From: Streptomyces sp. NBC_00236
GTDB taxonomy: Bacteria > Actinomycetota > Actinomycetes > Streptomycetales > Streptomycetaceae
Direction: 5' to 3'
DNA length: 64,000 nt
NCBI RefSeq assembly: GCF_036195045.1
Contig: NZ_CP108100.1
Coordinates: 1,798,001 to 1,862,000, forward strand
This document shows, one piece after another, positions 49,778 through 58,321 of the stretch. Every line of letters starts with the position of its first letter. Position 1 is the first letter of the stretch. The translations under genes and the position numbers were made by a program. The notes beneath the pieces were generated by a model that was not told where the DNA came from, ran no database searches, and saw only the letters and a program-made list of their open reading frames with translations.

Positions 49778-51451
49778 CTACGCCGCGCGACGACCCCGCG
49801 CAGGCGCACCACCGCGACCGGCACCGCCGGCGCGACCCGCGCCACCCGCGCCGGCACCGCGCGAGGCGCCGCCGGCACCGCCGGTGCGGCCGGCACCACC
49901 CGCGCCACCGGCGCGTCCCGCGCCACCCGCGGCGCTGCCACCGGCACCACCCGCGCCACCGGATCCGCCGCGCCTGCCGCGGCCACGGCTGCCCGAGCGG
50001 AACCCGCCGCCGGTGCCGGTGCCCGTACCCGTGCCGCCGCCGGACCGCGTGCGCGGCTTCGGCGGGGTCGGCTGCGGGGCCTCGATCACGATCGCGATGC
50101 CGGACGGTTCGCGCGCCCCGGTGATCCGGGTGAGCTCCTCGTCACTGGACCTGATCCGCGTGGTGCGGGGGGCGATGCCCGCGTCCTGCATCAGCCGGGT
50201 CATCTCCCGCTTCTCCTCGGGCAGCACGAGTGTGACGACGCTGCCGGACTCCCCGGCGCGCGCCGTGCGTCCACCGCGGTGGAGGTAGTCCTTGTGGTCG
50301 GTGGGCGGGTCCACGTTGACGACCAGGTCGAGGTCGTCGACGTGGATGCCGCGGGCCGCCACGTTCGTCGCGACGAGCACGGTGACCTCGCCGGTCTTGA
50401 ACTGGTCCAGGGTCCGGTTGCGCTGCGGCTGGGAACGCCCGCCGTGCAGCGCGGAGGCCCGTACACCGCTGGCGAGCAGCCGCTTGGCGAAGCGGTCCGC
50501 GCCACGCTTGGTGTCGACGAACATGATCACGCGGCCCTCACGGGCGGCGATCTTCGTGGCGACGGCCTTCTTGTCGGTCTCGTCGAGGACATGGAGCACG
50601 TGGTGCTCCATGGTGGTGACGGCACCGGCGGACGGGTCGACCGAGTGCACGACGGGGTCGGTCAGGAACATCTTGACCAGCCGGTCGATGTTCTTGTCCA
50701 GGGTCGCGGAGAACAGCATCCGCTGTCCGCCTTCCTCGACCTGCTTGAGCAGCGCGACGACCTGCGGCATGAAGCCCATGTCGGCCATCTGGTCGGCCTC
50801 GTCGAGGACCGTGATGGAGACCTGGTCGAGGCGGCAGTCGCCGCGTTCGATGAGGTCCTTGAGCCGGCCCGGCGTGGCGACGACCACTTCGGCGCCGCGG
50901 CGCAGGGTGCCGGACTGCTTGGTGATCGACATGCCGCCGACGACGGTGGCCATCCGCAGGTTGACGGCGGTGGCGTACGGCGTCAGCGCGTCGGTGACCT
51001 GCTGGGCGAGCTCGCGGGTCGGGACGAGGACGAGGGCCAGCGGCGCCTTCGGCTCGGAGCGGCGCCCGGCGGTGCGGGCCAGCAGCGCGAGGCCGAAGGC
51101 GAGGGTCTTGCCGGAGCCGGTGCGGCCGCGGCCGAGGATGTCCCGGCCGGCGAGCGAGTTCGGCAGGGTGGCGCCCTGGATCGGGAACGGGTCGGTGACG
51201 CCCTGCGCGGCAAGGGTTTTCAGCAGGGCGGCGGGCATGTCCAGCTCGGCGAACGCCTCGACGGCGGGCAGTGCGGGGGTCATGGTTTCGGGCAGGGCGA
51301 ACTCACCCTGCGGCGGCGTGGCCCTGCGACGGGGAGACGCCTTGCCGGATCCCTTGCCGGAACCCTGTGCGGTTGCCTTTGCCTGGGCCGTGCCACGCCC
51401 CCTCGACGGGCGATTGCGGGCGGGACGGTCCTGACGTTCGGAGCGGGTCAT
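49778..51451 (-). CDS. DEAD-box RNA helicase with glycine-rich tail
   Basis: 557 residues: Q motif before PIQGATLPNSLAGRD, Walker A GRTGSGKT, PTRELAQQ, TPGRL, DEAD box in VLDEADQMADMG, FSAT, and RGIHVDDLDLVVN with HRGGRTARAG. It unwinds RNA, probably to help cold growth or ribosome assembly. The last ~90 residues are almost only Gly, Ala, Arg and Ser in GGAGG/GRG repeats, an RNA-binding-like tail. The N terminus is basic. It lies 260 bases downstream of a cold-shock gene on the same strand. ATG chosen where MTRSERQDRP begins. Confidence 0.93.
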   Translation of the reverse strand: MTRSERQDRPARNRPSRGRGTAQAKATAQGSGKGSGKASPRRRATPPQGEFALPETMTPALPAVEAFAELDMPAALLKTLAAQGVTDPFPIQGATLPNSLAGRDILGRGRTGSGKTLAFGLALLARTAGRRSEPKAPLALVLVPTRELAQQVTDALTPYATAVNLRMATVVGGMSITKQSGTLRRGAEVVVATPGRLKDLIERGDCRLDQVSITVLDEADQMADMGFMPQVVALLKQVEEGGQRMLFSATLDKNIDRLVKMFLTDPVVHSVDPSAGAVTTMEHHVLHVLDETDKKAVATKIAAREGRVIMFVDTKRGADRFAKRLLASGVRASALHGGRSQPQRNRTLDQFKTGEVTVLVATNVAARGIHVDDLDLVVNVDPPTDHKDYLHRGGRTARAGESGSVVTLVLPEEKREMTRLMQDAGIAPRTTRIRSSDEELTRITGAREPSGIAIVIEAPQPTPPKPRTRSGGGTGTGTGTGGGFRSGSRGRGRRGGSGGAGGAGGSAAGGAGRAGGAGGAGRTGGAGGASRGAGAGGAGRAGGAGRGGAPARGRRAA

Positions 51452-51654
51452 ACGGAATTGCCCTCCTGGGGGATTCCTGGGAACTACGTGGGACTGCTGG
51501 GGACTGCTGGAGAGTTCCGGGGGCTTGCGTGGACGTGCGGTCATACCGCCGTACGCGGCGCGCGGAACGCTCGGGACTCCCGGGGTGCTTCGTCGCACCC
51601 GGTGCGGGGCGCCGGTCGGCGCCCGTCTTTGCGTTGCTTCCCAGGGACAGCACA

Positions 51655-51691
51655 AGCCGGGACCCGCACCTTCACGGTGCGGGCCCCGGCT
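51655..51691 (-). terminator. Hairpin between the cold-shock and DEAD-box genes
   Basis: Arms 51655-51670 and 51676-51691 form 16 pairs with one mismatch. It follows the csp stop by 20 bases; read-through would give a csp-helicase transcript. Confidence 0.75.
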
Positions 51692-51711
51692 GCGAGGTAC
51701 GCGTCCGGCAA

Positions 51712-51915
51712 TTAGGCCGGGACGATGTTCTCCGCCTGCGGGCCCTTCTGGCCCTGCGTGACGTCGAAGGAGACCTTCTGGCCCTCCTGGAGCTCACGGA
51801 AGCCCTGGGTGGCGATGTTGGAGTAGTGGGCGAAGACGTCGGCGCCGCCGCCGTCCTGCTCGATGAAGCCGAAGCCCTTTTCCGAGTTGAACCACTTCAC
51901 GGTTCCAGTAGCCAT
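51712..51915 (-). CDS. CspA-family cold-shock protein
   Basis: 67 residues, the standard length. RNP1 is KGFGFIEQ and RNP2 [17 protein letters not shown] opens the five-stranded OB fold. It binds single-stranded RNA/DNA as a chaperone. AGGAG is 7 bases before the ATG. A long, A/T-rich leader with a hairpin lies upstream. Confidence 0.97.
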   Translation of the reverse strand: MATGTVKWFNSEKGFGFIEQDGGGADVFAHYSNIATQGFRELQEGQKVSFDVTQGQKGPQAENIVPA

Positions 51916-52014
51916 GTCATTCTCCTAAAACAGGTGCAGTGCCGGAAATCCGCACTTTACGAATTCCAAGTCGCCGCATTGAGCCCCACCCGGAGAAAGC
52001 CGGAAAACAATAAA

Positions 52015-52043
52015 GCGCCTGAGGAAGCATTCCCGTCAGGCGC
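52015..52043 (-). promoter_or_regulatory. Hairpin in the A/T-rich leader of the cold-shock gene
   Basis: GCGCCTGA/TCAGGCGC form an 8-bp stem enclosing an inner GGAA/TTCC pair, about 100-130 bases before the csp start, within a 305-base gene-free stretch that is markedly A/T-richer than its surroundings. It may be a thermosensing leader or, from the other side, a terminator remnant; no other motif was recognised in the gap. Confidence 0.5.
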
Positions 52044-52147
52044 ACATAAAGTTCATGGGTACCAAAACTGCAACCGGACCACCGTAGCACGATCTGCCGA
52101 TCAGCGGTGGGACACGCCGCGCCGCCGGCCGGCGGATTGCCGGGAGA

Positions 52148-52172
52148 CCCCTTGGGGCGTCCGGCCAAGGGG
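52148..52172 (-). terminator. Hairpin after the TetR regulator gene
   Basis: CCCCTTGG pairs with CCAAGGGG (loop of 9) about 50 bases past the stop of the minus-strand TetR gene. Confidence 0.6.
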
Positions 52173-52220
52173 CCTTTCGGAACTGTTCGAAACCGTCCCG
52201 CGAACTGTCCCGCATCCGGT

Positions 52221-52832
52221 TCAGCGACGCAGCGCGATGCCGTCCAGGACCATCGAGAGGTACTGGCGGGCGATCTCCTCCGGGCTGTGCCGGCCGCCCG
52301 GCCGGTACCAGGACGCGGCGACCCAGACGGTGTCCCGGACGAACCGGTAGGTGAGGCGGACGTCGAGGTCGTCCCGGAAGGTCCGGTCGGCGACGCCTCG
52401 CTCCAGGGTGCCGAGCCAGGCCTTCTCGAACTTCTCCTGGGACTCGACGAGGTACTGGAACCGGGGCTGCGCCGCCAGGTGCCGGGCCTCCTTCTGGTAG
52501 ATGGCGACGGCGGCACGGTGCCGGTCGATCTCGCGGAAGGATTCGGTGACGAGTGCCTCGATGGTCTCCCGGGGGCCGAGCCCCGCGTCGAGGACGGAGT
52601 CGTACCCCTCCCAGAGCTCGTTCAGGAAGGTGGAGAGGATCTCGTCGAGCATCGATTCCTTGGAATCGAAGTGGTAGTAGAGACTGCCCGCGAGCATGCC
52701 GGCCTCGTCCGCGATCCTGCGGACGGTCGTGGCGTTGTATCCCTGGGCGGCGAACACCTCGGCGGCGGTGGCGAGCAGTTCGTCACGACGCTCGGGCGAG
52801 GGGGTCGCCTGGGGCTTCTTCTTGGTAGGCAC
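52221..52832 (-). CDS. TetR/AcrR-family regulator, KstR2-like
   Basis: 203 residues. The N-terminal HTH reads YNATTVRRIADEAGMLAGS followed by LYYHFDSKESMLDEIL, a stretch I associate with KstR2-type regulators of steroid ring C/D degradation; the ligand domain is TetR_C-like. No steroid or CoA-ester catabolic genes are adjacent, so the target is unknown. ATG start, 58 bases from the PNPOx-like gene upstream. Confidence 0.87.
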   Translation of the reverse strand: MPTKKKPQATPSPERRDELLATAAEVFAAQGYNATTVRRIADEAGMLAGSLYYHFDSKESMLDEILSTFLNELWEGYDSVLDAGLGPRETIEALVTESFREIDRHRAAVAIYQKEARHLAAQPRFQYLVESQEKFEKAWLGTLERGVADRTFRDDLDVRLTYRFVRDTVWVAASWYRPGGRHSPEEIARQYLSMVLDGIALRR

Positions 52833-52890
52833 GCACCCATTCTCCGCCCGGTGGCCGCCGCCCCGGACGGGCCCCGTCCACGCCGCCCCG

Positions 52891-53397
52891 TCAGGGCGCC
52901 GTGACCGTCGACCCGTCGTCGTTGCCCCGGCGGACCGTGTGCAGGGCCCGGCCGGGGCGCCAGACCTGGACGACCAGGGTGTCGCCGCCCTCGATCCCGG
53001 TGCGTACGACCTCGGTGAGCTCCACCCGGAAGAGGTGGAAGGGTTCCGGCGGCTTCACCTCGTCGATGAAGCGGGCCAGCAGGTCCGGGTCGGCCACCTC
53101 CACCGCGCGTCCGGAGATCCGTACGTCCCCGTCGGCCATCTCGGCGTCGGGGCCCGGGTTCGCCTGCACCGCGAAGCGGGGGTCGCGGCGCAGGTCCAGT
53201 GCTTTGCGCGAGTTCGGCATCATGCCGAGAAGCGGCTCGTCCAGCCGGAAGTCCACTTCGAGGCCGGTCACCCGGGGCGAGCCGTCCTTGCGGAGGGTCG
53301 CCAGGACGTGGTGCTTGTACTGCTCGAAGCGACGGCGCACGGTGTCGGCGAAGTCCGGTTCGGCGGTCCGGAAGTCTGCCCAGTTCGATGAGGTCAT
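52891..53397 (-). CDS. Pyridoxamine 5'-phosphate oxidase-like flavin/F420 split-barrel protein
   Basis: 168 residues: FEQYKHHVLATLRKDGSPRV and LLGMMPNSRKALDLRRDPRF are the strand-helix pattern of the PNPOx-like split barrel, which binds FMN, F420 or heme. The ligand and reaction are not predictable. ATG at 53397 follows GGAG; an upstream in-frame ATG would add 18 residues. Confidence 0.85.
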   Translation of the reverse strand: MTSSNWADFRTAEPDFADTVRRRFEQYKHHVLATLRKDGSPRVTGLEVDFRLDEPLLGMMPNSRKALDLRRDPRFAVQANPGPDAEMADGDVRISGRAVEVADPDLLARFIDEVKPPEPFHLFRVELTEVVRTGIEGGDTLVVQVWRPGRALHTVRRGNDDGSTVTAP

Positions 53398-53564
53398 GAC
53401 TCCATCGAACCCGGGAATCCCGACATCCTCTGTCCGGATTCCGCCAAGCACGGCGATGGACCACCCGGACGGATGCCACGGCGGCCCCGGCGTGGTGTGC
53501 TGGAAGGGGTGGAGGCCGCCGTCCGGGCGGCAGGGAGGGCCGCTCCCCTCCGAGGTGAGTTCAG

Positions 53565-53852
53565 ATGACGATCTTCATGAAGGTGTCGCTGCCGGGTGTG
53601 ACGACGGACCAGTACGACGCGCTCAACGCGGAACTGGAGTCACTGCCCGGCGACACGTTCGCGGGCTGTCTCTCGCACGTCTGCGTGGCCACCGATTCGG
53701 GCATCGAGGTGTACGACCTCTGGGAGTCCCAGGAGGCCATGGACAAGTTCGGCACAGTGATCATGCCCATCGCCGAGAAGCAGGGTCTGCCCGCCGCCAG
53801 TGAGCCCCCGGCCGTCTCCGAGGTGCACCGCTACTGGATTCCGGGCTCGTAG
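53565..53852 (+). CDS. Small dimeric alpha/beta-barrel (ABM-like) protein
   Basis: 95 residues: MTIFMKVSLPGVTTDQYDALN, then VCVATDSGIEVYDLWESQEAMDKF and a short C-terminal helix. The strand-helix-strand pattern with the DLWESQEAMDKF helix is like the antibiotic biosynthesis monooxygenase/EthD fold. No catalytic residue is evident. GAGGTGAG precedes the ATG. It overlaps the convergent HutD gene by 22 bases. Confidence 0.8.
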   Translation: MTIFMKVSLPGVTTDQYDALNAELESLPGDTFAGCLSHVCVATDSGIEVYDLWESQEAMDKFGTVIMPIAEKQGLPAASEPPAVSEVHRYWIPGS

Positions 53853-54415
53853 CCCGACACGGTCACCAGTGCCGCGTCCCCCTGGGTCCGCAGCACGCAC
53901 GACGCCCTGCTCCGCAGCAGCACCGCGTCGTAGCGGTCGAGCCGGACGTCCGTGCCGTCGATGACGGCACCGTCCTCCAGCGCCACGGCCAGCACCGCCC
54001 CGCCCTCCGGAGCCATCAGCCGGAGGGTGCCGCGTACCACCGCCGTCTCGGCCCGGACCCGGTCCCTGCGGTACATCACGTTGAGGTTCACGACCGGGCC
54101 CGCCAGCAGCCGCCCGTCCGTCTCCACGTCACCCGGGAAGTCGTGCGGCCAGTACGGCTCGTCGACGATGTGGTGCTCACCGTCCACCATCAGGTCCATC
54201 CCGGCCCCCTCCACCACGGTCAGGGTCCGGTCGACACCCGGGAACACGGAGAACGGCCCGTCCGCGGCCACGTCCGCCAGGCTGACCCGCCAGTCGAAGG
54301 CATCGGTGGTGGCGCCGGGGGACACGGCGATCTCGCGCGTGGTGCCCCCGCCGTTCCGCCACGCCACAGGGGTGCGGCCGGCGGCGCGCAGGATCCGGAA
54401 CGCCTCGGCGGTCAT
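53831..54415 (-). CDS. HutD/Ves family protein
   Basis: 194 residues: TPVAWRNGGGTTREIAVSPG and DWRVSLADVAADGPFSVFPGVDRTLTVVEG match the bicupin HutD/Ves family, which is linked to histidine use or cold response in other bacteria. No hut genes are next to it. ATG start; the gene diverges from the rhomboid gene. Confidence 0.9.
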   Translation of the reverse strand: MTAEAFRILRAAGRTPVAWRNGGGTTREIAVSPGATTDAFDWRVSLADVAADGPFSVFPGVDRTLTVVEGAGMDLMVDGEHHIVDEPYWPHDFPGDVETDGRLLAGPVVNLNVMYRRDRVRAETAVVRGTLRLMAPEGGAVLAVALEDGAVIDGTDVRLDRYDAVLLRSRASCVLRTQGDAALVTVSGYEPGIQ

Positions 54416-54537
54416 CAGGGGGCTCCGATCGTCGGCGATGAGGAACCCCGAGCCTAGACCGCTCCCCCGGGTTCGCTATCTTGATCGCCGCCGCCCCCAC
54501 CGGCCTCTGTGCCCGCCGACCGATGAAGGAGCCGGCC

Positions 54538-55461
54538 ATGGAGGCCGCCGTCACAAGGTGCTATCGCCACCCCTCGTACGAGACGTATGTGAGCTGCACC
54601 CGCTGCGAACGCTTCATCTGCCCCGACTGCATGCGCGAGGCGGCCGTCGGCCATCACTGCGTGGAGTGCGTGAAGGAGGGGCAGCGCTCGGTACGGCAGG
54701 CGCGGACGGTGTTCGGCGGCGCGGTGGCCCGGAACGCGGTGCCGCTCGTCACGTATGTGCTGATGGGCCTCAACATCCTGGTGTACCTGGGCGAGCTGGT
54801 CCGTCCGGGGATCGTCGACCGGTTCGCGATGACGGGGGCCGGGCTGACCGGCCCGGACGGCAGCCAGTACGTCTACGTGGACGGGGGTTTCCCGGGCTTC
54901 GACGTCACCGGCGTGGTGGACGGTGAGTGGTACCGGCTGCTGACCGGGGCCTTCCTGCACCTGCCGCCGGACGAGTCCGGCTTCGGTTCACTGCCGTTCG
55001 GGGTGCTGCACATCCTCTTCAACATGTACGCGCTGTGGAATCTGGGCCGGGTCGTCGAGCAGGAGCTGGGCCGGGTCCGGTATCTCGCGCTGTACCTGCT
55101 GTCCGCGCTGGGCGGTTCGGTGCTCCTCTACCTGATCGCGCCGCTCGACTCCGCGGTGGGCGCCTCGGGGGCGGTCTTCGGTCTCGCGGCGTCGTTCTAC
55201 GTCATCAACCGGCGCCTCGGCCGGGACATGCAGGCGGTGAACCGGTTCCTGGCCGGGTTCCTGGTCTGGATGGTGATCTCGGCGACCTTCACCTCGTGGG
55301 AGGGGCATCTGGGCGGGCTGCTGACCGGTGCGGTCGTCACGATCGTCTACGCGTACGCCCCGGCGCAGCGCCGCACGCCGGTGCAGGCGGCCGGGTGTGT
55401 GGTGCTGTTCGCCGTGCTGGTGCTGCTGGTGGTCCTCAAGAGCTCGGCGCTGACGGGCTGA
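54538..55461 (+). CDS. Rhomboid intramembrane serine protease with N-terminal zinc finger
   Basis: 307 residues. The first ~45 residues are a B-box-like zinc finger (CYRHP, CTRCERFICPDC, HHCVEC). Six membrane segments follow. The catalytic Ser is in VGASGAVFGLAAS and the His in WEGHLGGLLTG, the rhomboid dyad; the HILFNMYALWNLG loop is also conserved. AAGGAG lies 7 bases before the ATG. It cleaves transmembrane proteins of unknown identity. Confidence 0.92.
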   Translation: MEAAVTRCYRHPSYETYVSCTRCERFICPDCMREAAVGHHCVECVKEGQRSVRQARTVFGGAVARNAVPLVTYVLMGLNILVYLGELVRPGIVDRFAMTGAGLTGPDGSQYVYVDGGFPGFDVTGVVDGEWYRLLTGAFLHLPPDESGFGSLPFGVLHILFNMYALWNLGRVVEQELGRVRYLALYLLSALGGSVLLYLIAPLDSAVGASGAVFGLAASFYVINRRLGRDMQAVNRFLAGFLVWMVISATFTSWEGHLGGLLTGAVVTIVYAYAPAQRRTPVQAAGCVVLFAVLVLLVVLKSSALTG

Positions 55462-55496
55462 GCGGCAACGGGTGGCCGGTCTGACACGATGCCCGC

Positions 55497-56732
55497 ATGC
55501 GGAATGATCACTCCGCGCCGGGGACCGTGCGTTCCGGTGCGGTCTCCCTGGTGCGCCGGCTGCATCCTCTGGACTGGCTGGCCGGCGGGCTCCTCGTCCT
55601 CGGACTGGCCGCCGCGGCGACCGGTCTCCTGCCCGCCGGGCCGGCGGCCGACCAGATGCGGCGTATCGGGCCGCTGCTGGCGTTCCTGGCCACCGTGATC
55701 GTGCTGGCGGAACTGGCGGGCCGGGCACAGGTCTTCGATGTGGTGGCGGCCTGGGTGGCGCGCGCGGGACGGGGCCGCTACCCGTTGCTCTTCGGGCTGT
55801 GCGTGGTCTTCGCCTCGCTGACCACGATCACCCTGAACCTGGACACGACCGCGGTCCTGCTCACCCCCGTGATGCTGGCGCTCGGTACCCGGGTGGGCAT
55901 CGCGGCCCTGCCGTTGGCCATGACGACGGTGTGGCTGGCCAACACGGCGAGTCTGCTGCTGCCGGTGTCGAACCTGACCAATCTGCTGGCGGCGGACCGG
56001 GTGGCGCTGTCGCCGGCCGGTCTGGCAGGCGTGATGTGGCTGCCCCAGCTGGCCGCGATCGGGGTGACGGCCGGGTGTCTGTGGGTGTTCTACTGGCGCC
56101 GCGGCAGGCGGGGCGCGGACCGCTACACGCCGCCCGCGCTGCCCGTGCCCGGTGACCCGGTGCTGCTGCGGATCTGTGCGGTGGCGTGCGGTGGTTTCCT
56201 GCTGGCGATCCTGCTGCTGGACGTGCCGCTGTGGTCGGCCTCGCTGGTCTCGATGGTGGTCGTGGTGGCGGCCTACGCGGTGCGCCGCCGGGAGGAGCTG
56301 CGCCTCTCGCTGGTCCCGTGGCGGCTGCTGGTGCTGGTGCCCGGGATGTTCCTGGTCGTGGAGACGGTCGGTGCACACGGGCTGCACACGTTGCTGGTGC
56401 GGGCGCTCGGCTCGGACGACGGCTTCGTGGGCATGCTGCGGTCGGCCGGGGTGGGTGCGGGGCTGTCGAACGTGCTGAACAACCTGCCGGCGTACGTGGC
56501 GGGCGAGGCGGTGATCCCGGCGGACAACCACAACCAGCTGCTGGCCCTGCTGATCGGGGTCAACGCGGGGTCCGTGGTCACGCCGTGGGGTTCGCTGGCG
56601 ACGCTGCTGTGGTTCGAGCGGTGCCGCTGGCAGGGGACGCGGATCGATGTGCGGCGCTTCGTCCTGACGGGTCTGGTGCTGTCGGTGACGGCGGTGTCCG
56701 CCGCCACCTGCGCGCTGGCTCTGGTCACCTGA
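55497..56732 (+). CDS. SLC13/ArsB-type permease
   Basis: 411 residues, about 11 hydrophobic segments. TTITLNLDTTAVLLTPVM and LSNVLNNLPAYVAG are the paired re-entrant loop motifs of the ion-transporter superfamily (ArsB, NhaD, SLC13). The ion is not certain: arsenite, sodium or dicarboxylate are all possible; no arsenic genes are adjacent. ATG start 36 bases after the rhomboid stop. Confidence 0.85.
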   Translation: MRNDHSAPGTVRSGAVSLVRRLHPLDWLAGGLLVLGLAAAATGLLPAGPAADQMRRIGPLLAFLATVIVLAELAGRAQVFDVVAAWVARAGRGRYPLLFGLCVVFASLTTITLNLDTTAVLLTPVMLALGTRVGIAALPLAMTTVWLANTASLLLPVSNLTNLLAADRVALSPAGLAGVMWLPQLAAIGVTAGCLWVFYWRRGRRGADRYTPPALPVPGDPVLLRICAVACGGFLLAILLLDVPLWSASLVSMVVVVAAYAVRRREELRLSLVPWRLLVLVPGMFLVVETVGAHGLHTLLVRALGSDDGFVGMLRSAGVGAGLSNVLNNLPAYVAGEAVIPADNHNQLLALLIGVNAGSVVTPWGSLATLLWFERCRWQGTRIDVRRFVLTGLVLSVTAVSAATCALALVT

Positions 56733-56773
56733 GGCAGGGGGCGCCTGGGCGGAAACCGCCCCGGGATGCGCCA

Positions 56774-56815
56774 CGGCGCCTGCCGAATCGTCCGGTCGGG
56801 GACGGGCAGGCGCCG
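56774..56815. terminator. Hairpin between the permease and gltD
   Basis: CGGCGCCTGCC (56774-56784) pairs with GGCAGGCGCCG (56805-56815), an 11-bp stem between convergent genes. Confidence 0.8.
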
Positions 56816-56860
56816 CGTTCAGTTCCGTACGCCGTTGTACGGGACGTCTGTGTGCCGTGA

Positions 56861-58321
56861 TCAGACCATCAGGGAACGGTCCGTCGGGCGGATCGGGGCC
56901 GGCAGTGCGCTGGCTCCGGTCAGGAAGCGGTCCACGCCGCGTGCCGCGGAGCGGCCCTCGGCGATGGCCCACACGATGAGGGACTGGCCGCGGCCCGCGT
57001 CACCGGCGACGAAGACGCCGTCGACGTTGGTGGCGTAGTCGTCGTCACGGGCGACGTTGCCCCGTGCGTCGAGCTCCAGACCGAACTGCTGGACGAGGCC
57101 GTTGGCCTGGTCCGTGCCGGTGAAGCCCATGGCGAGGGTGACCAGCTGTGCGGGGATCTGCCGCTCGGTGCCGGGCTTCTGCTCCAGCTTACCGTCCTTG
57201 AACTCCACCTCGACGAGGTGGAGGGCCTGGACGTTGCCGTCCTCGTCGCCCTCGAAGTGGGTGGTGGAGACGGAGTAGACCCGCTCGCCGCCCTCCTCGT
57301 GCGCGGAGGTGACCTTGTAGAGCATGGGGAAGGTCGGCCAGGGCTGGTTGGCGTTCCGGTCCTCGCCCGGCCGGGGCATGATCTCCAGCTGCGTGACGGA
57401 GAGCGCGCCCTGGCGGTGGGCGGTGCCGACGCAGTCGGCGCCGGTGTCGCCGCCGCCGATGACGACGACGTGCTTGCCCTCGGCGGTGATCGGGGAGACC
57501 GTCAGGTCGCCCTCCTGCACCTTGTTGGCGAGCGGCAGGTACTCCATCGCGAAGTGCACGCCGTTCAGCTCACGGCCCGGGACGGGCAGGTCGCGGGAGA
57601 CGGTGGCGCCGGCGGCGATGACGACGGCGTCGTAGCGGCGCCGCAGCTTCGCGGCGTCGATGTCCTTGCCGACCTCGATCTCGGTGCGGAACTTGGTGCC
57701 CTCGGCGCGCATCTGCTCGATGCGGCGGTTGATGTGCGACTTCTCCATCTTGAACTCGGGGATGCCGTACCGGAGGAGTCCCCCGATGCGGTCCGCGCGC
57801 TCGTAGACGGCGACCGTGTGGCCGGCCCGGGTCAGCTGCTGGGCGGCGGCGAGTCCGGCCGGGCCGGAGCCGATGACGGCCACGGTCTTGCCGGAGAGGC
57901 GCTCGGGCGGCTGCGGCGTGACGTCGCCGCGGTCCCACGCCTGGTCGATGATGGAGACTTCGACGTTCTTGATCGTGACGGCCGGCTGGTTGATGCCGAG
58001 CACACACGCCGACTCGCACGGGGCCGGGCAGAGCCGCCCGGTGAACTCCGGGAAGTTGTTCGTGGCGTGCAGGCGCTCGGACGCGGCGGTCCAGTCCTCG
58101 CGGTAGGCGTAGTCGTTCCACTCGGGGATGAGGTTTCCGAGCGGACAGCCGTTGTGGCAGAACGGGATGCCGCAGTCCATGCAGCGGCCGGCCTGCTTGC
58201 TGATGATCGGGAGCAGCGAGCCCGGAACGTAGACCTCGTTCCAGTCCTTGACGCGCTCGCCGACGGGGCGGGTCTTGGCGACCTCGCGTCCGGTGGTCAG
58301 GAAGCCCTTGGGGTCAGCCAT
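56861..58321 (-). CDS. gltD: Glutamate synthase small (beta) subunit
   Basis: 486 residues: iron-sulphur Cys clusters [17 protein letters not shown] and [13 protein letters not shown] in the N-terminal region, FAD site [15 protein letters not shown] and NADPH site [12 protein letters not shown]. It transfers electrons from NADPH to the GltB subunit to make glutamate from 2-oxoglutarate and glutamine. Its ATG overlaps the end of gltB by 8 bases. Confidence 0.97.
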   Translation of the reverse strand: MADPKGFLTTGREVAKTRPVGERVKDWNEVYVPGSLLPIISKQAGRCMDCGIPFCHNGCPLGNLIPEWNDYAYREDWTAASERLHATNNFPEFTGRLCPAPCESACVLGINQPAVTIKNVEVSIIDQAWDRGDVTPQPPERLSGKTVAVIGSGPAGLAAAQQLTRAGHTVAVYERADRIGGLLRYGIPEFKMEKSHINRRIEQMRAEGTKFRTEIEVGKDIDAAKLRRRYDAVVIAAGATVSRDLPVPGRELNGVHFAMEYLPLANKVQEGDLTVSPITAEGKHVVVIGGGDTGADCVGTAHRQGALSVTQLEIMPRPGEDRNANQPWPTFPMLYKVTSAHEEGGERVYSVSTTHFEGDEDGNVQALHLVEVEFKDGKLEQKPGTERQIPAQLVTLAMGFTGTDQANGLVQQFGLELDARGNVARDDDYATNVDGVFVAGDAGRGQSLIVWAIAEGRSAARGVDRFLTGASALPAPIRPTDRSLMV

